Assembly: GCA_903813345.2 (NCBI GenBank)
Contig: CAIIXF020000010.1
Coordinates: 36,757,425-36,821,424 of the forward strand
Length of the DNA: 64,000 bases
Origin: Owenia fusiformis
Lineage: Eukaryota; Annelida; Polychaeta; Sabellida; Oweniidae
Reading direction: 5' to 3'
A program made the translations under genes and the position numbers. The notes beneath the pieces are model-generated. The model did not search any database, had not been told where the DNA came from, and saw only the letters and a list, made by a program, of their open reading frames with translations. Shown piece after piece: positions 11,801-22,450 of the stretch. The first letter of the stretch is position 1, and each line of letters begins with the position of its first letter.

Positions 11801-14800
11801 TATCACTTTTATTTAAAACCTACTGAGCCCTATAAAGTGAACTTTTCAAGGTCAAACGTCTATGTCATCAAACTAGCTCAAAACGGTGTTATCTAAGTTT
11901 CTCAAAGTTCGAGACTACAAATCAATTTCTCTATCTTCAAATACACATATTGACAATTAATTAAAAATTTCCCAAGCTTTGAGATATTAGAGCTTAAAAA
12001 CTGAAGGTGGTCAAATTTCAACTTGCTTTAAAGTGAAGGTTGACCTTCAAATTGTAAAATAAGCCCACGGGCTTCCTATGACTAGTTGATTTATTAAACA
12101 GGAAGACAGGGCAGACTTTCTACTTTTTGCAGATCCTTCTCTTGACACAATTACAAATAAAAAGGCTATTGAATTAACAGCCGAATTTTTACACTCTATT
12201 GTCAAGGAAGTTAAATAGTCAAATATTCATTAATATGTACATAGATCTCTGACCTGTCTTCATGCTTTCATGATTATTTTCATGTTCATAAATATGTTTT
12301 ATATCTATCATTTTTGCATTGTGACCTATTTTAACCTATATTGTAACTACTTTAACAGGGCCAATAATGCTTCGGCGTAGGCCTTGTATCTGTTTGTATG
12401 ATGTATTATGAAATAAAGGAAATATAAAATTAAAAAAAATAATTTATTAACGTATTCATATCCATATACTCGACACTTGATCTAATTTAAGAAGTACTAA
12501 AAATACATCAATTATGATATTAGTATTTTTCAGTATAAGGACTCTCATATTGCCACATTTATCTTTTTTTCAACAAATGAAAAATTATGCCATTTGTATC
12601 AGTTTTTATTGAACGACTCTTGTAGTATGAACATCAAAGTGATTTTTGTTTAAAAAACACTTAAAGTGACTTTCACAAACTTTAGAGGCTGAAATAAAGG
12701 ATTTCAAGAAATACTTCCCCGGAAAATAGAACATTCTATAAGTATGGGTTCAAGTGTCAAAAACAGCTGATCCATTGATATATATCATTTTGAATATTGG
12801 AAGCAAGAAAATGCTTTTAGAGGCCATGTTTTTTTGACAGTCATCACAGGAAATAGATTCTCGGAATGAAAAATGGATTAACATCATTCATTCTAAATTT
12901 GGCTTAGAATACTTACTCAGGTTTGTTTTGCATGATTATTGACTATTTTTGATAATTGTGATGTAGTATTAAAAAAATCTTCAAAAGTTAACAATAAATA
13001 TTAAAAATACACTTAAAAACAAGTAGAGGCTATGGCCCGGTGGTTAGAGCATCAGACTTGTGACTACACTTTCCAAGGTTTGAATCCCGGCTAGGCAAAT
13101 CGTTTTCTTTTTTTTCTTTGTCTCATTCTATTTGGCACAGTGACATATTTGATTACTTTTTTGGGTTTTGTAATATAGATAAGATGTCTGTGTGTGGCTT
13201 TAACCTCCCTACTGTGTTAAGTGAAGCTCTTCATGTGCACTGATTGCGACCATCTTTGCGGTCCAAGCCAAGCTATTTTGGCCTAAACGCATGTTCGAAG
13301 TTATCTTATGCTAGAAGCAATTTTAAAGATTAAAAATGTCTTAAATTTCGGATGACTAAGATTCTATAACACAGTGGCTTGAACTTACATGACCTTTTAA
13401 TGTTAATGCTGACATTTTAATGTTCAATTAGAAAGATAAATATGGGAGCTACTTTGACCCGTAAATTTCCTTAAGTGTGTCCATTTGTATTAACACAGTC
13501 ACGCTCTAGGGAGTTGACGTTAAGTAGTAGATTTTCAATAGTTTACAACACTTTGTATCCTTTAGAACTAACATTTAAACTTCGTTGTACGCAAAATATT
13601 TTTGTAACAGAATTTCTTGTTCATAATGAAAATACAATAATTCAACATTTCTTGTACAATTGTTGTTCAAAACACCTTTAAAATATGAAGCTAAAATAGA
13701 TGTTTCATACGTTATATGTATATAAACAGTATTTCATAAGTTCATAACATTTTAACTGTTGGAAACCTTTTTCATTTTTGTAGTTTTCTTGTTGATATTT
13801 TTTAAAGTTTTGGCTGAAAATATAATTCTGGTGGAATGATCGCGTTGTTCTAGTTTTGAAGTATTTTCTTGACACATCTTTATTTTAGTAAAAAACAGCT
13901 ACAAAGAAATCACATGTGTACAGACTGCAAATACACTCCCCTCCATACGTTTGACAACCCTTGGATTACGTTTTTAAAGCCCACTTATGTTCACATATTT
14001 TGCATTGTCTGTAAAGAAAATATTACTTTTAGGTCTTGGAATACAAATATACATCATTTGAATGCCTCCAATTTTTCTCAATTTTTTTTCAATCATAACA
14101 ATCGGTTGGACATTGATAATAAATTTGTAAAGTTTTGAAAATTGACAATCCCATGTTAAACTAATGGGAACTGATAGGTTTGTCGCAAGTCATATGACAG
14201 AGTATCTTATACAATTCGAAGACGTATAGTCCTGCGCCCCAATGATTGTTCAGGTAGTGTTTCTACAACATTGGAGAAAGTACTACGCGTTGCCCACTTA
14301 AATGACCTACCTCAGTATATTCCTGAGTATATTTGGATTCTTTTTATGTATTTGAATCACAGATTATATGGATTTATCGGCAGAATAAAAAGATTTCCGT
14401 TTTACATCGGAAATATCTCAGCACTTTTCAAGACGTCGGAAGGGGAACCTTCTCTATACATGTATAACAATAGTCTAGGTGGAGGAATTTAAAACGAAAC
14501 GAAAATTTATATAGTAAAAAGTATATATAACTACCACTACATTAAACCATGGGCTTTCAACTCTAATTGAAAGCCCATGATCAAACTAAATAATTGGGTA
14601 TTAGAATTCTATGAAAAAATCATTTCGTTCTGAATGAATGAATCCTAAAATACTCAGGAATGTCAAGATAGGTATTTTAAGTGTACAATGCGTAGTACTT
14701 TCTCGAACGTTATACAAGTAGAAACACTGCCAGAAAAGTTGTTGGAGCGAACGACGACAATGTAAGTGGGGTCGTAGCATAGGATAAAGAATATCCATCT

Positions 14801-16724
14801 ATCCAAGTTCCCGAAAAATACAAGTGAGGTAGAAAATTTAATTTGCAAACTTTGTTTAACAACAAATGATATGTTTCTTCCCGTTCAACATCAAATTGAA
14901 ATAACACATATTTTGAACGAGATAGAAACTTATTCACGTATTCTTTTAATTGTATTCATTTATATATTGTTTAATATTTAAAACCTTACTTTAAATTTCT
15001 GGTTTACTAGTAAAGGTAAAAAGCTTGTTTATTTGCCTAGAACATATCTCGTAGTATACTAGCATTGTTTCGCGCCTTCAATATATTTAATGATAATCTT
15101 AACATTTTCCTTTCTCGTATACTTTAACCAAGAATTGTCCAATATCCCCGTGAAGTACATGATCATTTTCTACACTTTCGATACTGTTCGATACTTGAGT
15201 GAAAATAGTAGTTTTAGGAAGATACCCATTTCAAATTTTCCGAGGTCTTGGTCCATTACCCAATTGTGAACTTGTTGGGGTTATTTTAAGTAGAAGGTAT
15301 CCATTCAACAATTGAAATAGGATCATAATGTCTTACTCACCAGAGGGTGTATACTCGCTGGCTTGGCATTCGTTGCAGCTCTTTTTACAATATTTCATCG
15401 AGGAAGGTTCGCAATACAGATTACCCTTGGCCTTAGATACGACGCAAGATAGATAATCATCCTTGCAATCTGAAGAAAATGTTATATTTCATTAATGAAT
15501 AAACACAAGGAGCACACGCGTCTCGAACTCGCAACCTCGTGGTTACGGCGCCCAATCGTCTAGCCCTCCCATAAGTTTTGCAACCCGAAGATCCCTTTTG
15601 GGTCACGTATCAAAGACTGTTAGTGATTGGCGATTAAAAATATTCATCAATTTTAACATACAAATTCTCATTCTATGTTATTAAAGAACCAAATTAGAAT
15701 TGAAACTTAAACATGCTTTTACATGATATCCAGGGAACACTTCCAATTGAAAATGTTATTAAGGGAAATTACTACATCTGGTAAATGATATATATAATAG
15801 ATGTCGCATGCTAGACAGAATTTTTCGTTCGAAATTATGAATTTAGCGAAAAAATAGTAATTATTACATTCCTTGTTCATATAGGAATCAGCGATGCATT
15901 TCAAAATATATACAGTAAAATTTTAAATGTTTGGAACTACTTTGAATTTAAAAAATAAAAGAAACTAAATTATACAAAAGTTAGGACATGTATACATGTT
16001 TCTATTTTTACATATACTGTTTCAATATGGTCCTTTAATTGCTAATTGTTTAAGGTACAGCTGGAAAATAATATTTCGGTAAAAAACTGCTATACCTGCG
16101 CATGTTATTTTCTGGTACAAAATAAAGTATGAAGGCATGTGTCAATTTCCTTGCTTTTTTCAGGAAAGTATTATTACATTGTCTTCTTTTAGAATATCTC
16201 GTAGGAGTTCAATGGGACCTCCAGGAAATTCTATTCACTTTCTATTTTTCTAAATTTTCTTTCAAAGTTCCCAGATAACACAGGAGCTACCATTGACCTG
16301 TTTCCAGGTTTACTAAAAGTAGACAGTGTAATGATACTTTCCTGAAAAAAGCAAGGAAATACACACATGCCTTCATACTTAATTTTGTACCAAAAAATAA
16401 CAAGTGCAGGTATAGCAATTTTTACCAAAATGTTATTTTCCAGCTGAACCTTAAATTCAAAGTAGTTCCAAACATTTAAAATTTACTGTTATGCCTTGGT
16501 CACATTTGCTCCGATTTTCACGACGGCGCCCGGCCGATTGAGTATTTTGTTCAAAATTGAATACAATATTGAACAAAACACTCAATCGGCTGGGCGCCAG
16601 CCGATGAATCGCAGCAAATGTGACCCAGGCATTAACGATGTCACCAATTAAAAAACATACCTTCAGCAGAGGACCCAATAACTAACAGGGCAAAGATAGC
16701 GAGTTTCCACATAAAGCCTTCCAT
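2720..16724 (-). CDS. Gene A: secreted protein with five ShKT domains (6 exons)
   Basis: Predicted secreted, disulfide-rich protein of 243 aa. Coding exons in transcript order are 16724-16661, 15469-15341, 11022-10906, 8113-7940, 6428-6303 and 2841-2720, all bounded by AG/GT and all joined in phase 1. Together they total 732 nt without a stop. Exon 1 gives a signal peptide (hydrophobic LAIFALLVIG, then SSAE). Each later exon encodes one ShKT domain with six cysteines and the typical C-P/K-K-S/T-C-x-x-C ending. ShKT (SXC) domains occur in nematode, cnidarian and mollusc secreted proteins, including ion-channel-blocking peptides and tails of enzymes. No enzyme domain is seen here, so the molecular role is unknown. 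Gene B (23503-34814) is a tandem paralog. The introns hold foldback elements and MITEs. Splice choices are my inference from sequence, but phase agreement across all junctions supports them. Confidence 0.87.
2956..3884. mobile_element. Foldback element with about 420-bp arms
   Basis: The left end reads TCACGCGGTACTAACTCACC and the right end is its reverse complement. The two halves match in inverted orientation nearly throughout (for example GGGGCGT..CGAAACC, AATCAATGATTGTGA, TTTCTTCAAACTTGTT). It sits inside gene A intron 5. Open frames on both strands here are mirror images of each other and not genes. I could not identify a convincing target-site duplication or transposase. Confidence 0.85.
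3885..6302. other. Gene A intron 5 remainder, no gene seen
   Basis: AT-rich intron sequence. A T-rich low-complexity tract lies near 4272-4310. I see no conserved protein, RNA gene or clear transposon in this stretch. Confidence 0.5.
6303..6428 (-). CDS. Gene A exon 5: ShKT domain 4
   Basis: The exon lies between acceptor GGTTTCAG and donor GTAAGT. Six Cys are present: CEDQSELC, a single Cys, then CPKSCDVC. The exon ends in phase 1 with ATT A. Intron sequence downstream of the donor (GGCGTGACAATTGTTCT) is conserved in gene B at 26261. Confidence 0.88.
6895..7034. mobile_element. PIF/Harbinger-like MITE, copy 1 (140 bp)
   Basis: Terminal inverted repeats TGCCTGGTTAACATTTGCT and its near-complement AGCAAATGTGACCAAGGCA are flanked directly by TTA on both sides (6892-6894, 7035-7037). 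The inner arms TTGAGTATTTTGTTC and GAACAAAATACTCAA also pair. A copy of identical length but reversed lies at 16492-16631. Three-base TWA duplications are typical of PIF/Harbinger. Confidence 0.85.
7940..8113 (-). CDS. Gene A exon 4: ShKT domain 3 with proline-containing linker
   Basis: A linker of about 20 residues (TPNKRAGLLGPIDPYR) precedes the domain CRDEAGRWC ... CQKSCGVC. There are six Cys, with only four residues between some early cysteines, so this is a compact variant. The donor is GTGAGT and the acceptor TTGTCACAG. Confidence 0.87.
8412..9710. mobile_element. Large foldback element, TIR TAAAGCTACGTTCACACCAA
   Basis: Terminal inverted repeats TAAAGCTACGTTCACACCAA at the left and the complement GGTGTGAACGTAGCTTTA at the right. 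Long inner arms pair as well (GAATATCCCGCTTTACTCC against its complement near 8579). The interior is built from variants of AAAGCGT/ACGCTTT and AAGCTTTG. It lies in gene A intron 3, between exons 3 and 4, and has no transposase frame. Confidence 0.75.
9506..10134. repeat. Direct tandem duplication, 315-bp unit
   Basis: 9506-9820 is repeated at 9821-10134 with very few differences (CTGTAGG against TGTAGG, ACTGAAATGATC against ACTGAATGATC). The unit spans the right end of the foldback element plus about 110 bp of flank, so the duplication came after the element inserted. Confidence 0.92.
10906..11022 (-). CDS. Gene A exon 3: ShKT domain 2
   Basis: The domain starts CEDQFVEC and ends CRKTCNAC, with six Cys. 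The donor is GTGAGT and the acceptor ACTTCAG. This is the most conserved domain between genes A and B (29 of 38 residues by my count). Partial copies of this exon start lie upstream (11118, 11240). Confidence 0.9.
11011..11260 (-). repeat. Duplicated acceptor/exon-start units (about 107 bp) upstream of exon 3
   Basis: GGTCCTCACAGACTGAAG (complement of the acceptor plus the exon start) recurs at 11118, and a diverged form occurs near 11243. Each unit includes AATTAAACACATGTCGATTG and ATGACATATGAT. The copies keep the splice acceptor but not the rest of the exon. Confidence 0.85.
11368..12060. repeat. Degenerate relatives of the left-edge satellite
   Basis: Two diverged blocks with GATTTGAGATTTGRCCTTTGGTT and similar words resemble the 1-985 satellite. 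No coding capacity is seen. Confidence 0.5.
12096..12435 (+). mobile_element. LINE 3' end (C-terminus and 3' UTR)
   Basis: The frame from 12096 to the TAG at 12216-12218 encodes about 40 residues with FLLFADPSLD and EFLHSIVKEVK. This resembles the C-terminal end of many animal non-LTR reverse transcriptases. A short 3' UTR follows with ATGAAATAAAGGAAAT and an A-rich end. Truncation at the 5' side is usual for LINEs. The clade is not determined. Confidence 0.6.
12440..13020. other. Gene A intron 2, no feature seen
   Basis: AT-rich sequence without a recognisable gene or element. Confidence 0.4.
13024..13100 (+). repeat. tRNA-derived SINE head
   Basis: An A-box-like TGGCCCGGTGGTTAGAGC and a B-box-like GGTTTGAATCCC lie about 40 bp apart in a cloverleaf-like segment, followed by a T-rich run. 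The poor acceptor stem and its position inside an intron argue for a SINE, not a working tRNA gene. The 3' limit is uncertain (perhaps near 13300). Confidence 0.65.
14251..14735. repeat. Foldback element centred on a perfect hairpin
   Basis: The central hairpin is CATGGGCTTTCAA / TTGAAAGCCCATG (14548-14579). The outer arms 14251-14345 and 14636-14735 pair imperfectly (GTGTTTCTAC, GAAAGTACTACGC, ATTCCTGAGTAT). Weaker pairing may extend beyond these points. Confidence 0.7.
15341..15469 (-). CDS. Gene A exon 2: ShKT domain 1
   Basis: Encodes CKDDYLSC ... LYC ... CKKSCNEC, six Cys, then a short linker ending TPS. The acceptor is TTTTCTTCAG and the donor GTGAGT. A Lys-Tyr pair directly precedes the fourth Cys (Asp-Tyr in gene B). 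Confidence 0.9.
15511..15575 (-). repeat. tRNA-like SINE fragment
   Basis: The reverse strand reads GGGAGGGCTAGACGATTGG followed by GGTTGCGAGTTCGAGAC, like the A and B boxes of a tRNA-derived SINE. The sequence next to it (GGGTCACGTATCAAA) is intron shared with gene B near 31019, where the tRNA-like part is not intact. Confidence 0.5.
15912..16489. mobile_element. Foldback MITE, TIR ACAGTAAA
   Basis: The left end ACAGTAAAATTTTAAATG and right end CATTTAAAATTTACTGT are complementary. Long inner arms pair too (GCTGGAAAATAA, CCTTCATACTT, AGGAAAGTATTATTACA). TAT flanks both ends. It directly abuts the 140-bp Harbinger-like MITE at 16492. Confidence 0.8.
16492..16631. mobile_element. PIF/Harbinger-like MITE, copy 2 (140 bp, inverted to copy 1)
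   Basis: The ends are TGCCTTGGTCACATTTGCT and AGCAAATGTGACCCAGGCA, with TTA on each side (16489-16491, 16632-16634). It has the same length as the copy at 6895 but runs the opposite way. It lies 29 bp downstream of the gene A exon 1 donor region. Confidence 0.88.
16661..16724 (-). CDS. Gene A exon 1: start codon and signal peptide
   Basis: ATG at 16724-16722 opens a 21-residue secretory leader (MEGFMWKLAIFALL, then SSAE) and ends at donor GTATGT in phase 1. Gene B has an almost identical exon at 34814-34751, which fixes the start choice. Confidence 0.9.
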
Positions 16725-17290
16725 CTTCAAGTAATTGCCAAAACGCATCTGACAAAAACCAAAACAGATCGCCAATATATCGCCTTGACTGTTTTGTGTG
16801 CACAGAGGCGTATACACAAAAATACAGATACGCTTTAAACTTTATACCTGACAACCTTATATTCGACAAGTGCAGCGCATTCAACTTGGACAATAGCGTA
16901 CGTTGCAGTAGTCGTTTATTGATCTCATGAAAACAAGCATAGTCAGTTAGGCCATAAGAGGCAGAGTCTTTGTTTTGCGTCCCCTTGCTTGCACGATTTT
17001 GAGTAAATCAGAAAAAACACATCCAAATAGCAATCACATCGCGATTACTTTGGCATACATTGTTTATTTTCTTTTTTACCCTGGAATAAAAGCTATATGT
17101 TTAAATATATTATATAAAATGTATAGATACGTGTTTGTGATCACTACAAATTGGTATGTCATCCCTTTTTATGCCCTTAAAATGTATTCATTTCTCAGCA
17201 AACAAGTTTGTGTTTTTTCTTGATTTGTGTTTGTTTTCCTTGTTCCCTTGCATCTGAGCACAGGATTTCATTCTGTGTTTGCATTAACTA

Positions 17291-18115
17291 TACAGGGTGT
17301 CTCAAAAAATGTACCCAAAAGTATATCGAGCGCACAGATAAACCAATCAATATTTTCAGACATTTTTTGCATGGTCATGTAGCCAAAACATGAAAGTTTT
17401 CTCCCCAATACACCATTTTTATTTCAGTCTTGTCTTTTTGATGCTTTAACCTTTTATCTTATACACCACATAATCTATGTAACCTCCTATTTCGATGACA
17501 GCCTGTATCCTTACTGCTACATTGTTCATCACATTTGATAATAGTTCCGGTGGAATGTTTTAGATTTCTCTTTGGATGTTGCCCTTAAGTTGTTCTAGGT
17601 CTTTTTGCTTGGAATGAGCATTAAAACACTCCTTCAAATAGCCACAGAGAAAGATGTTTGAGGATGACGATGGCAGAAAAAACACAGATAATCAGGTCAA
17701 TTCTCGGCAAATGATTCAGGAGCTACCTTCCAGTTAGGCAGGCACAGTGGTCTCAAATTGATACACAAACAAAAGCTACACTAGAATCCCCAGCAATGCA
17801 GTTTTTTGAACCTCTGACCTCTCTGTATAAGGGGGCTATAAGACATTGTGAGGGCCTTCCTATTCACCATATTTGACGGCCCGTACTTTTTTCTCTGAGG
17901 CTATTTGAAGAACCAGTTTTATGCTAAACCCAAGCTAAGAGACAAAGAACAACTTAAGACCAGCATCCGAACAGAAATCAAAACATTCCACCAGATATAT
18001 CAAACGTGATGTATTTTGCGGAATGGTGTGATCAATTGCTTCACTAAATGAGGAATGTTTATCCAAGCAATGGATACACAAGAAATCTGGCCAGTTGTTC
18101 TTCTATAAATAAATC
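17291..18115 (+). pseudogene. Decayed mariner-like transposase element
   Basis: The left end TACAGGGTGTCTCAAAAAAT resembles mariner termini. Near 17870-18000 the plus strand gives fragments like the mariner/IS630 block P-x-S-P-D/Y-L-T followed by FF and SFMLNPS, broken by stops and frameshifts. The right terminus is not recognised. Confidence 0.6.
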
Positions 18116-18325
18116 ATCATGATAAAAGTATAATCTATGATAGCATCCATTTGCTACCGTTCTTAATCCAAATGAAACATATTGCCATCCGTTTTATACA
18201 TATATGTTAACGTTTACGAAATGTTGTTCATATATACAGTATTCTCTATTACAGGAATTTAGTAGCTGAAACTTTTGTCATACTTTACTCGTATATATTG
18301 AATATGTGTGCAATATTTTAAGACT

Positions 18326-18706
18326 CAGGGAGATATGCCGATTACTCAATTAGTACAAAATTAGTACTAAATTAGCACTCTGGCAAAAGGGCACTCATGA
18401 GCACTCAAGCTACGAGTGCTAATTCAGTACTAATTCATGATATGAGTGCTCATCTAGTGCTGATAAATCAATTTTATTAGTACTATTTTATCACTCATGG
18501 TATGAGTACCAATTTAGCGCTAAAAAATCAATGAAATTACTGCTATTTTATCACTCATTATATGAGTACTCATTTAGTACTAAAACATGCAACAAATCAG
18601 TACTCATGTCATAAGTGCTCATTTAGTACTAATATTTACTGAAATGAGTACTCAATAAGCTCTAAAATGCCATGAGTACTATTTTAGTACTCGGCATATC
18701 TCCCTG
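18326..18706. mobile_element. MITE with TIR CAGGGAGATATGCCGA and internal AGTACT repeats
   Basis: The left CAGGGAGATATGCCGA and right TCGGCATATCTCCCTG are exact complements. The interior is a series of degenerate units around AGTGCTCATTTAGTACTAA. There is no open frame and no unambiguous target duplication. Confidence 0.88.
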
Positions 18707-18709
18707 TGT

Positions 18710-20390
18710 AGACTTTAGAGTTCACACAAAGATATGTCAAATTCTGAAACAAGCAATTCCCACAATTTAATACTGAGATTATGATATTTTTAGAAAACTC
18801 AAAATCAAAAGATTTTATTTGGTATTTCATTTTATTATAATAGATGAGTGTTCATTCATAATGACCTTATGAACTTACATTTAGTAACTGTATTGAATAA
18901 TAAATAATAGCAAATATTTTCGAAGAATGTAATATTTATTTAATCATGGCGCACAAAAAAGTTTTATGGCGATAGAAGTGACAGATGAGAATCAGTAATG
19001 TAATGAAATGAAACATAGGCTGAAATTCCAAAACAACCAAATAACACCTGACGATATTTATTGTACTCCGTATTCAAGTAGGCTCTAAAATTAAACCTTT
19101 TAAAATTGCCATGCCTTACAACAAAGAACACCCGCTGTTGTGCTGAAAATACCCATTTGTTTTTTCTTTGAATTGAAAATCAAAAAATCAAAATTCAAAT
19201 TCAATTCCCAGTACAGGTGACCCCAAAAACGTCATTCCCTTTAGACCATACCTGGATGGAGAATGTGATCATTTTAAAACTTAGAATTTAAACAGTCTAT
19301 CTATGCAGATAAATTAAAAAATTATATTTCAGTTTATACTAAAATGAGAGGATATTTTTTCTGGGTCAACCTATATATGAAGGTGTATATGTACACGTGA
19401 ATTAGGGAGCACGCGCGTTACAAATTTCCATTGAAATTTAGCAAAAGTAGAAATCCTTTGAGAAATCTTGGCTTCGGCCTGAGTATAGCAGTCAGATCGG
19501 AATGTTTTTAAATGCTGATTGTAGACGCGGAAGCTTGCGTTTGTCTAAACTGTAATCGTATCATATGTTTTAATATAATTTCGCATTTTAATTCCATTAA
19601 AGTTTTAATATTAAAGAAATCGAAATGATGGATAATAAATGCTATATACACATCCAGATGCTTGTGTTTATAAATGATGTTTGCTTTTCATAATAACTCA
19701 TTTCAAAATGTTTCTGACTAATCAGCTCTGGGCAAGAAATCTGTATGAAAAATATTTGTTTTCATCAGTATTTACACAATAAGTAGTTATTTTATGTTAA
19801 AATGAATAATAACATATGTTATGTTAAATTGATTGAACAAATTTATTGGTTTTAATAAACATCGTTGACATGATGCTATGCTACAAAACATTGAAAATGG
19901 TAATGAGGGTTGGAGGGTCAATAAAGTGAACTAGTCGCATCATCAGTACTTCTTCCTCCTCAGGTTTCGGGGCGCTCCGAAGTATACCTGATTGCCCCTG
20001 CAGCGTTGATCAGACTACACATGCGATGGTTAATTGAACCTAGTCATAGAGGGATGTACCTTAAACTAGGATGGGACTTGGGTCTTTGCTTCTATGTTGT
20101 AGTTGTCTGCTGTGGCCCCAATATCCTTGACTGCTCTCCTTAGATAACTAGACCGTATTCCCAGGTCCTTCAACAAAATAATTATAATTATAGGAACAAT
20201 TTTCAGTTACTTGAAAAAGATTTAAAGAATAAATCGAAATATTGCAAAACTAAATCAATGTGTTATAATTAAGACAGTTAGTTATTTCACCGCATATGAA
20301 GCAACTTTTAAGTTGTGCGAAATTCGTGTTATATCTTTGCGTTATGATCCGGGGTCTTCCGAAAATTAGACAATCCCAGCCCGTGCCTAA
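18710..20390. other. Intergenic, no gene seen
   Basis: AT-rich spacer between genes A and B. A less AT-rich block at about 19900-20170 looks like part of an unidentified repeat, but I could not assign it. Confidence 0.35.
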
Positions 20391-20880
20391 CACCCCAGTC
20401 ACATTTGTCGCACGGCGGCCGCAAGTCGACCGCAGATCAATTAAATCGGTGAATTTCTGCTGCGAGCGTAGAAAAACTACGCTCGCCTTGCGGCCTCCGT
20501 ACGGCGTATGCAGATTTTTACAGGCCGCAGGGAAGGCGTAGAAATTATAACTCGGAGTTATAATATTTGTTCATTTCTGAGGTCCCCGTAGAAATCAACT
20601 GGCTCAACAAGATTGAATCATTATTTGTCAATGTTTCACGATCACTTTTCATTTGATATTACATCCTAGCACTATAAATAACATTTATAAATTGTCCCGA
20701 TGTAAATAAAATGAAAAAACTATTATTTATCCACAGAAATTTAAAATTCACCGTGCGGCTGCCGTGGGAAATGTGACTGCAAAAGTATGAGAGCGCAGAA
20801 ATTCCACGGCGAGCGTAGAAATGTTACTGGCCGCAGAAATGATAGACCGCAAGGTCGCCGTAGGAAATGTGACTGGGGTG
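20391..20880. mobile_element. PIF/Harbinger-like MITE (490 bp, TAA target duplication)
   Basis: The TIR CACCCCAGTCACATTT at the left and AAATGTGACTGGGGTG at the right are flanked by TAA on both sides (20388-20390, 20881-20883). The interior is GC-richer than its surroundings with several CGGCCGC/GCGGCC words. It has no transposase and is probably mobilised in trans. Confidence 0.88.
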
Positions 20881-21204
20881 TAAGGTTGCTAAGATCGCAG
20901 CCACCCCCCCCCCCCGACTGAAAGCTGGCTACGCCTCTGGGGTTTTATCGAAAACTATATCGTCAAAATGTTATCATTATGCAGAAAGTCCAATCGGAAA
21001 TCTTAAATGGTAAATTGTTGCATTTATTTTAAACTATATGTGAATGTTTGATATGAATTTCGATTGTCGGGAATAACGGATACATGTAGGTAACACGGGC
21101 AAATGAAAACTTTGAACTAACTAAATCATAAATCCGGGTAATCTAAACTCTTGTGATTAAGTCTTAATATTATTGATCAAAGGGATTGTAATTCTTTTGA
21201 TTTT

Positions 21205-21276
21205 GGGCCATAATTGACACTCAGCCAAAATGTACTACCTTTACTAAATGGGAAGGTAGTACATTTTGACTGAGGC
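21205..21276. repeat. Hairpin
   Basis: GGGCCATAATTGACACTCAG..AAAATGTACTACCTT pairs with AAGGTAGTACATTTT..CTGAGGCCC around a loop of about ten bases. Confidence 0.75.
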
Positions 21277-21399
21277 CCAGGACTACGTTAAAAATCTTTA
21301 AAAATGCCCGCTAGTGCACTGAGTTGTTATTGCGTGGTCTATACATGTTTATCATACTGACTAGATTACTTGGAAACACTTTGGACGTTGCATTAAAAT

Positions 21400-22450
21400 G
21401 AATTTATGAAATGGGACGCCAGTCAATTTAATGATGTTGAAAGTATATGGTCCTCGTGGAGATCTAAAGTTATAAACGCAGGAACTAAGTCAGTAGTTGT
21501 AAAATCTGTTTCTAGTGATTGTCTAAGTTTTTGGGATGATGAAATCAAAGATCTTATATACAGTAGGAAAGAAGCTAATCGTTTTTATAGGTACTGGACA
21601 AAGTCAAAATCTGCCAACCCCAATGTTCTACAGGAACTATTGCCAACCCCAATGTTCTACAGGAACAATGGGACACTTATACTGAAGGGAAAAAACAGGT
21701 TTCTCTGAAGATCAAAGAAAATATGTTAAAAATCAAATTGTAGTAATAACCTTAAATGCTAAAACCAAAACTGCATCATCCAGAAGCTTCTGGAGAACCC
21801 TAACCATGTTCAATAAACGAAGCAATTACCCTTTTCAAATGAAAGACCCTGAAAATCCCGAGCTCATTATTACTGACCCTAAGAAAGTTCAAGAAACGTT
21901 ATTGAATACTGGAAAAATGTTGGCATTTATAATAAAAACCCTAAAACTAGCTCTGATGGTAATGCAGCAAAGGTTGCACCATTCGAAACTTTAAACGATA
22001 TATGTGAAAATGCCCTCTCTAACATTCCCATTAAATGTAGACATAAAATTACTTGTATTCAATTTAGAAAACCCCATAAGGTTTTAACTTATTTGATAAA
22101 CCAACATAGTGAAGGTATTTTGAAAATATGTGTCTAACATAAAGTCCATTTTAATCAAGAGGGGCCTTAATGACGTTTTTTCGAGATGACTGTGAGTGGT
22201 ACAGTACCTATGAAGGCATTTGTAGACAGAAACGTACCACTTATTTTATTGATGACATATCCCATTTTAAATCTCTAAATACTTATTCCACCTTTAAGAA
22301 CCATCCATACCAAAAAAATATCTAAAACAAGACTTTGATTTTCATGGTTCTAGACTCAAATTTCTTGCAAGAACCAAAAATGCACATGAAGACTTACAGC
22401 ATAGGTTGCTGCTGTGTGAACATTTTAAAGAAGAACGTGAATCTTTTATT
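21400..22450 (+). pseudogene. LINE (non-LTR retrotransposon) remnant
   Basis: Fragments in different frames resemble the region between endonuclease and reverse transcriptase and the C-terminus of an animal LINE: SFWDDEIKDLIYSRKEANRF near 21525, SRSFWRTLTMFNK near 21780 and EDLQHRLLLCEHFKEER near 22390. Frameshifts, stops and missing parts show it is dead. The clade is not assigned. Confidence 0.65.

Noticed and set aside
13024-13100. A functional tRNA gene
   Set aside because: A and B boxes are present, but acceptor-stem pairing is poor and the segment sits in an intron followed by a T-rich SINE-like body.
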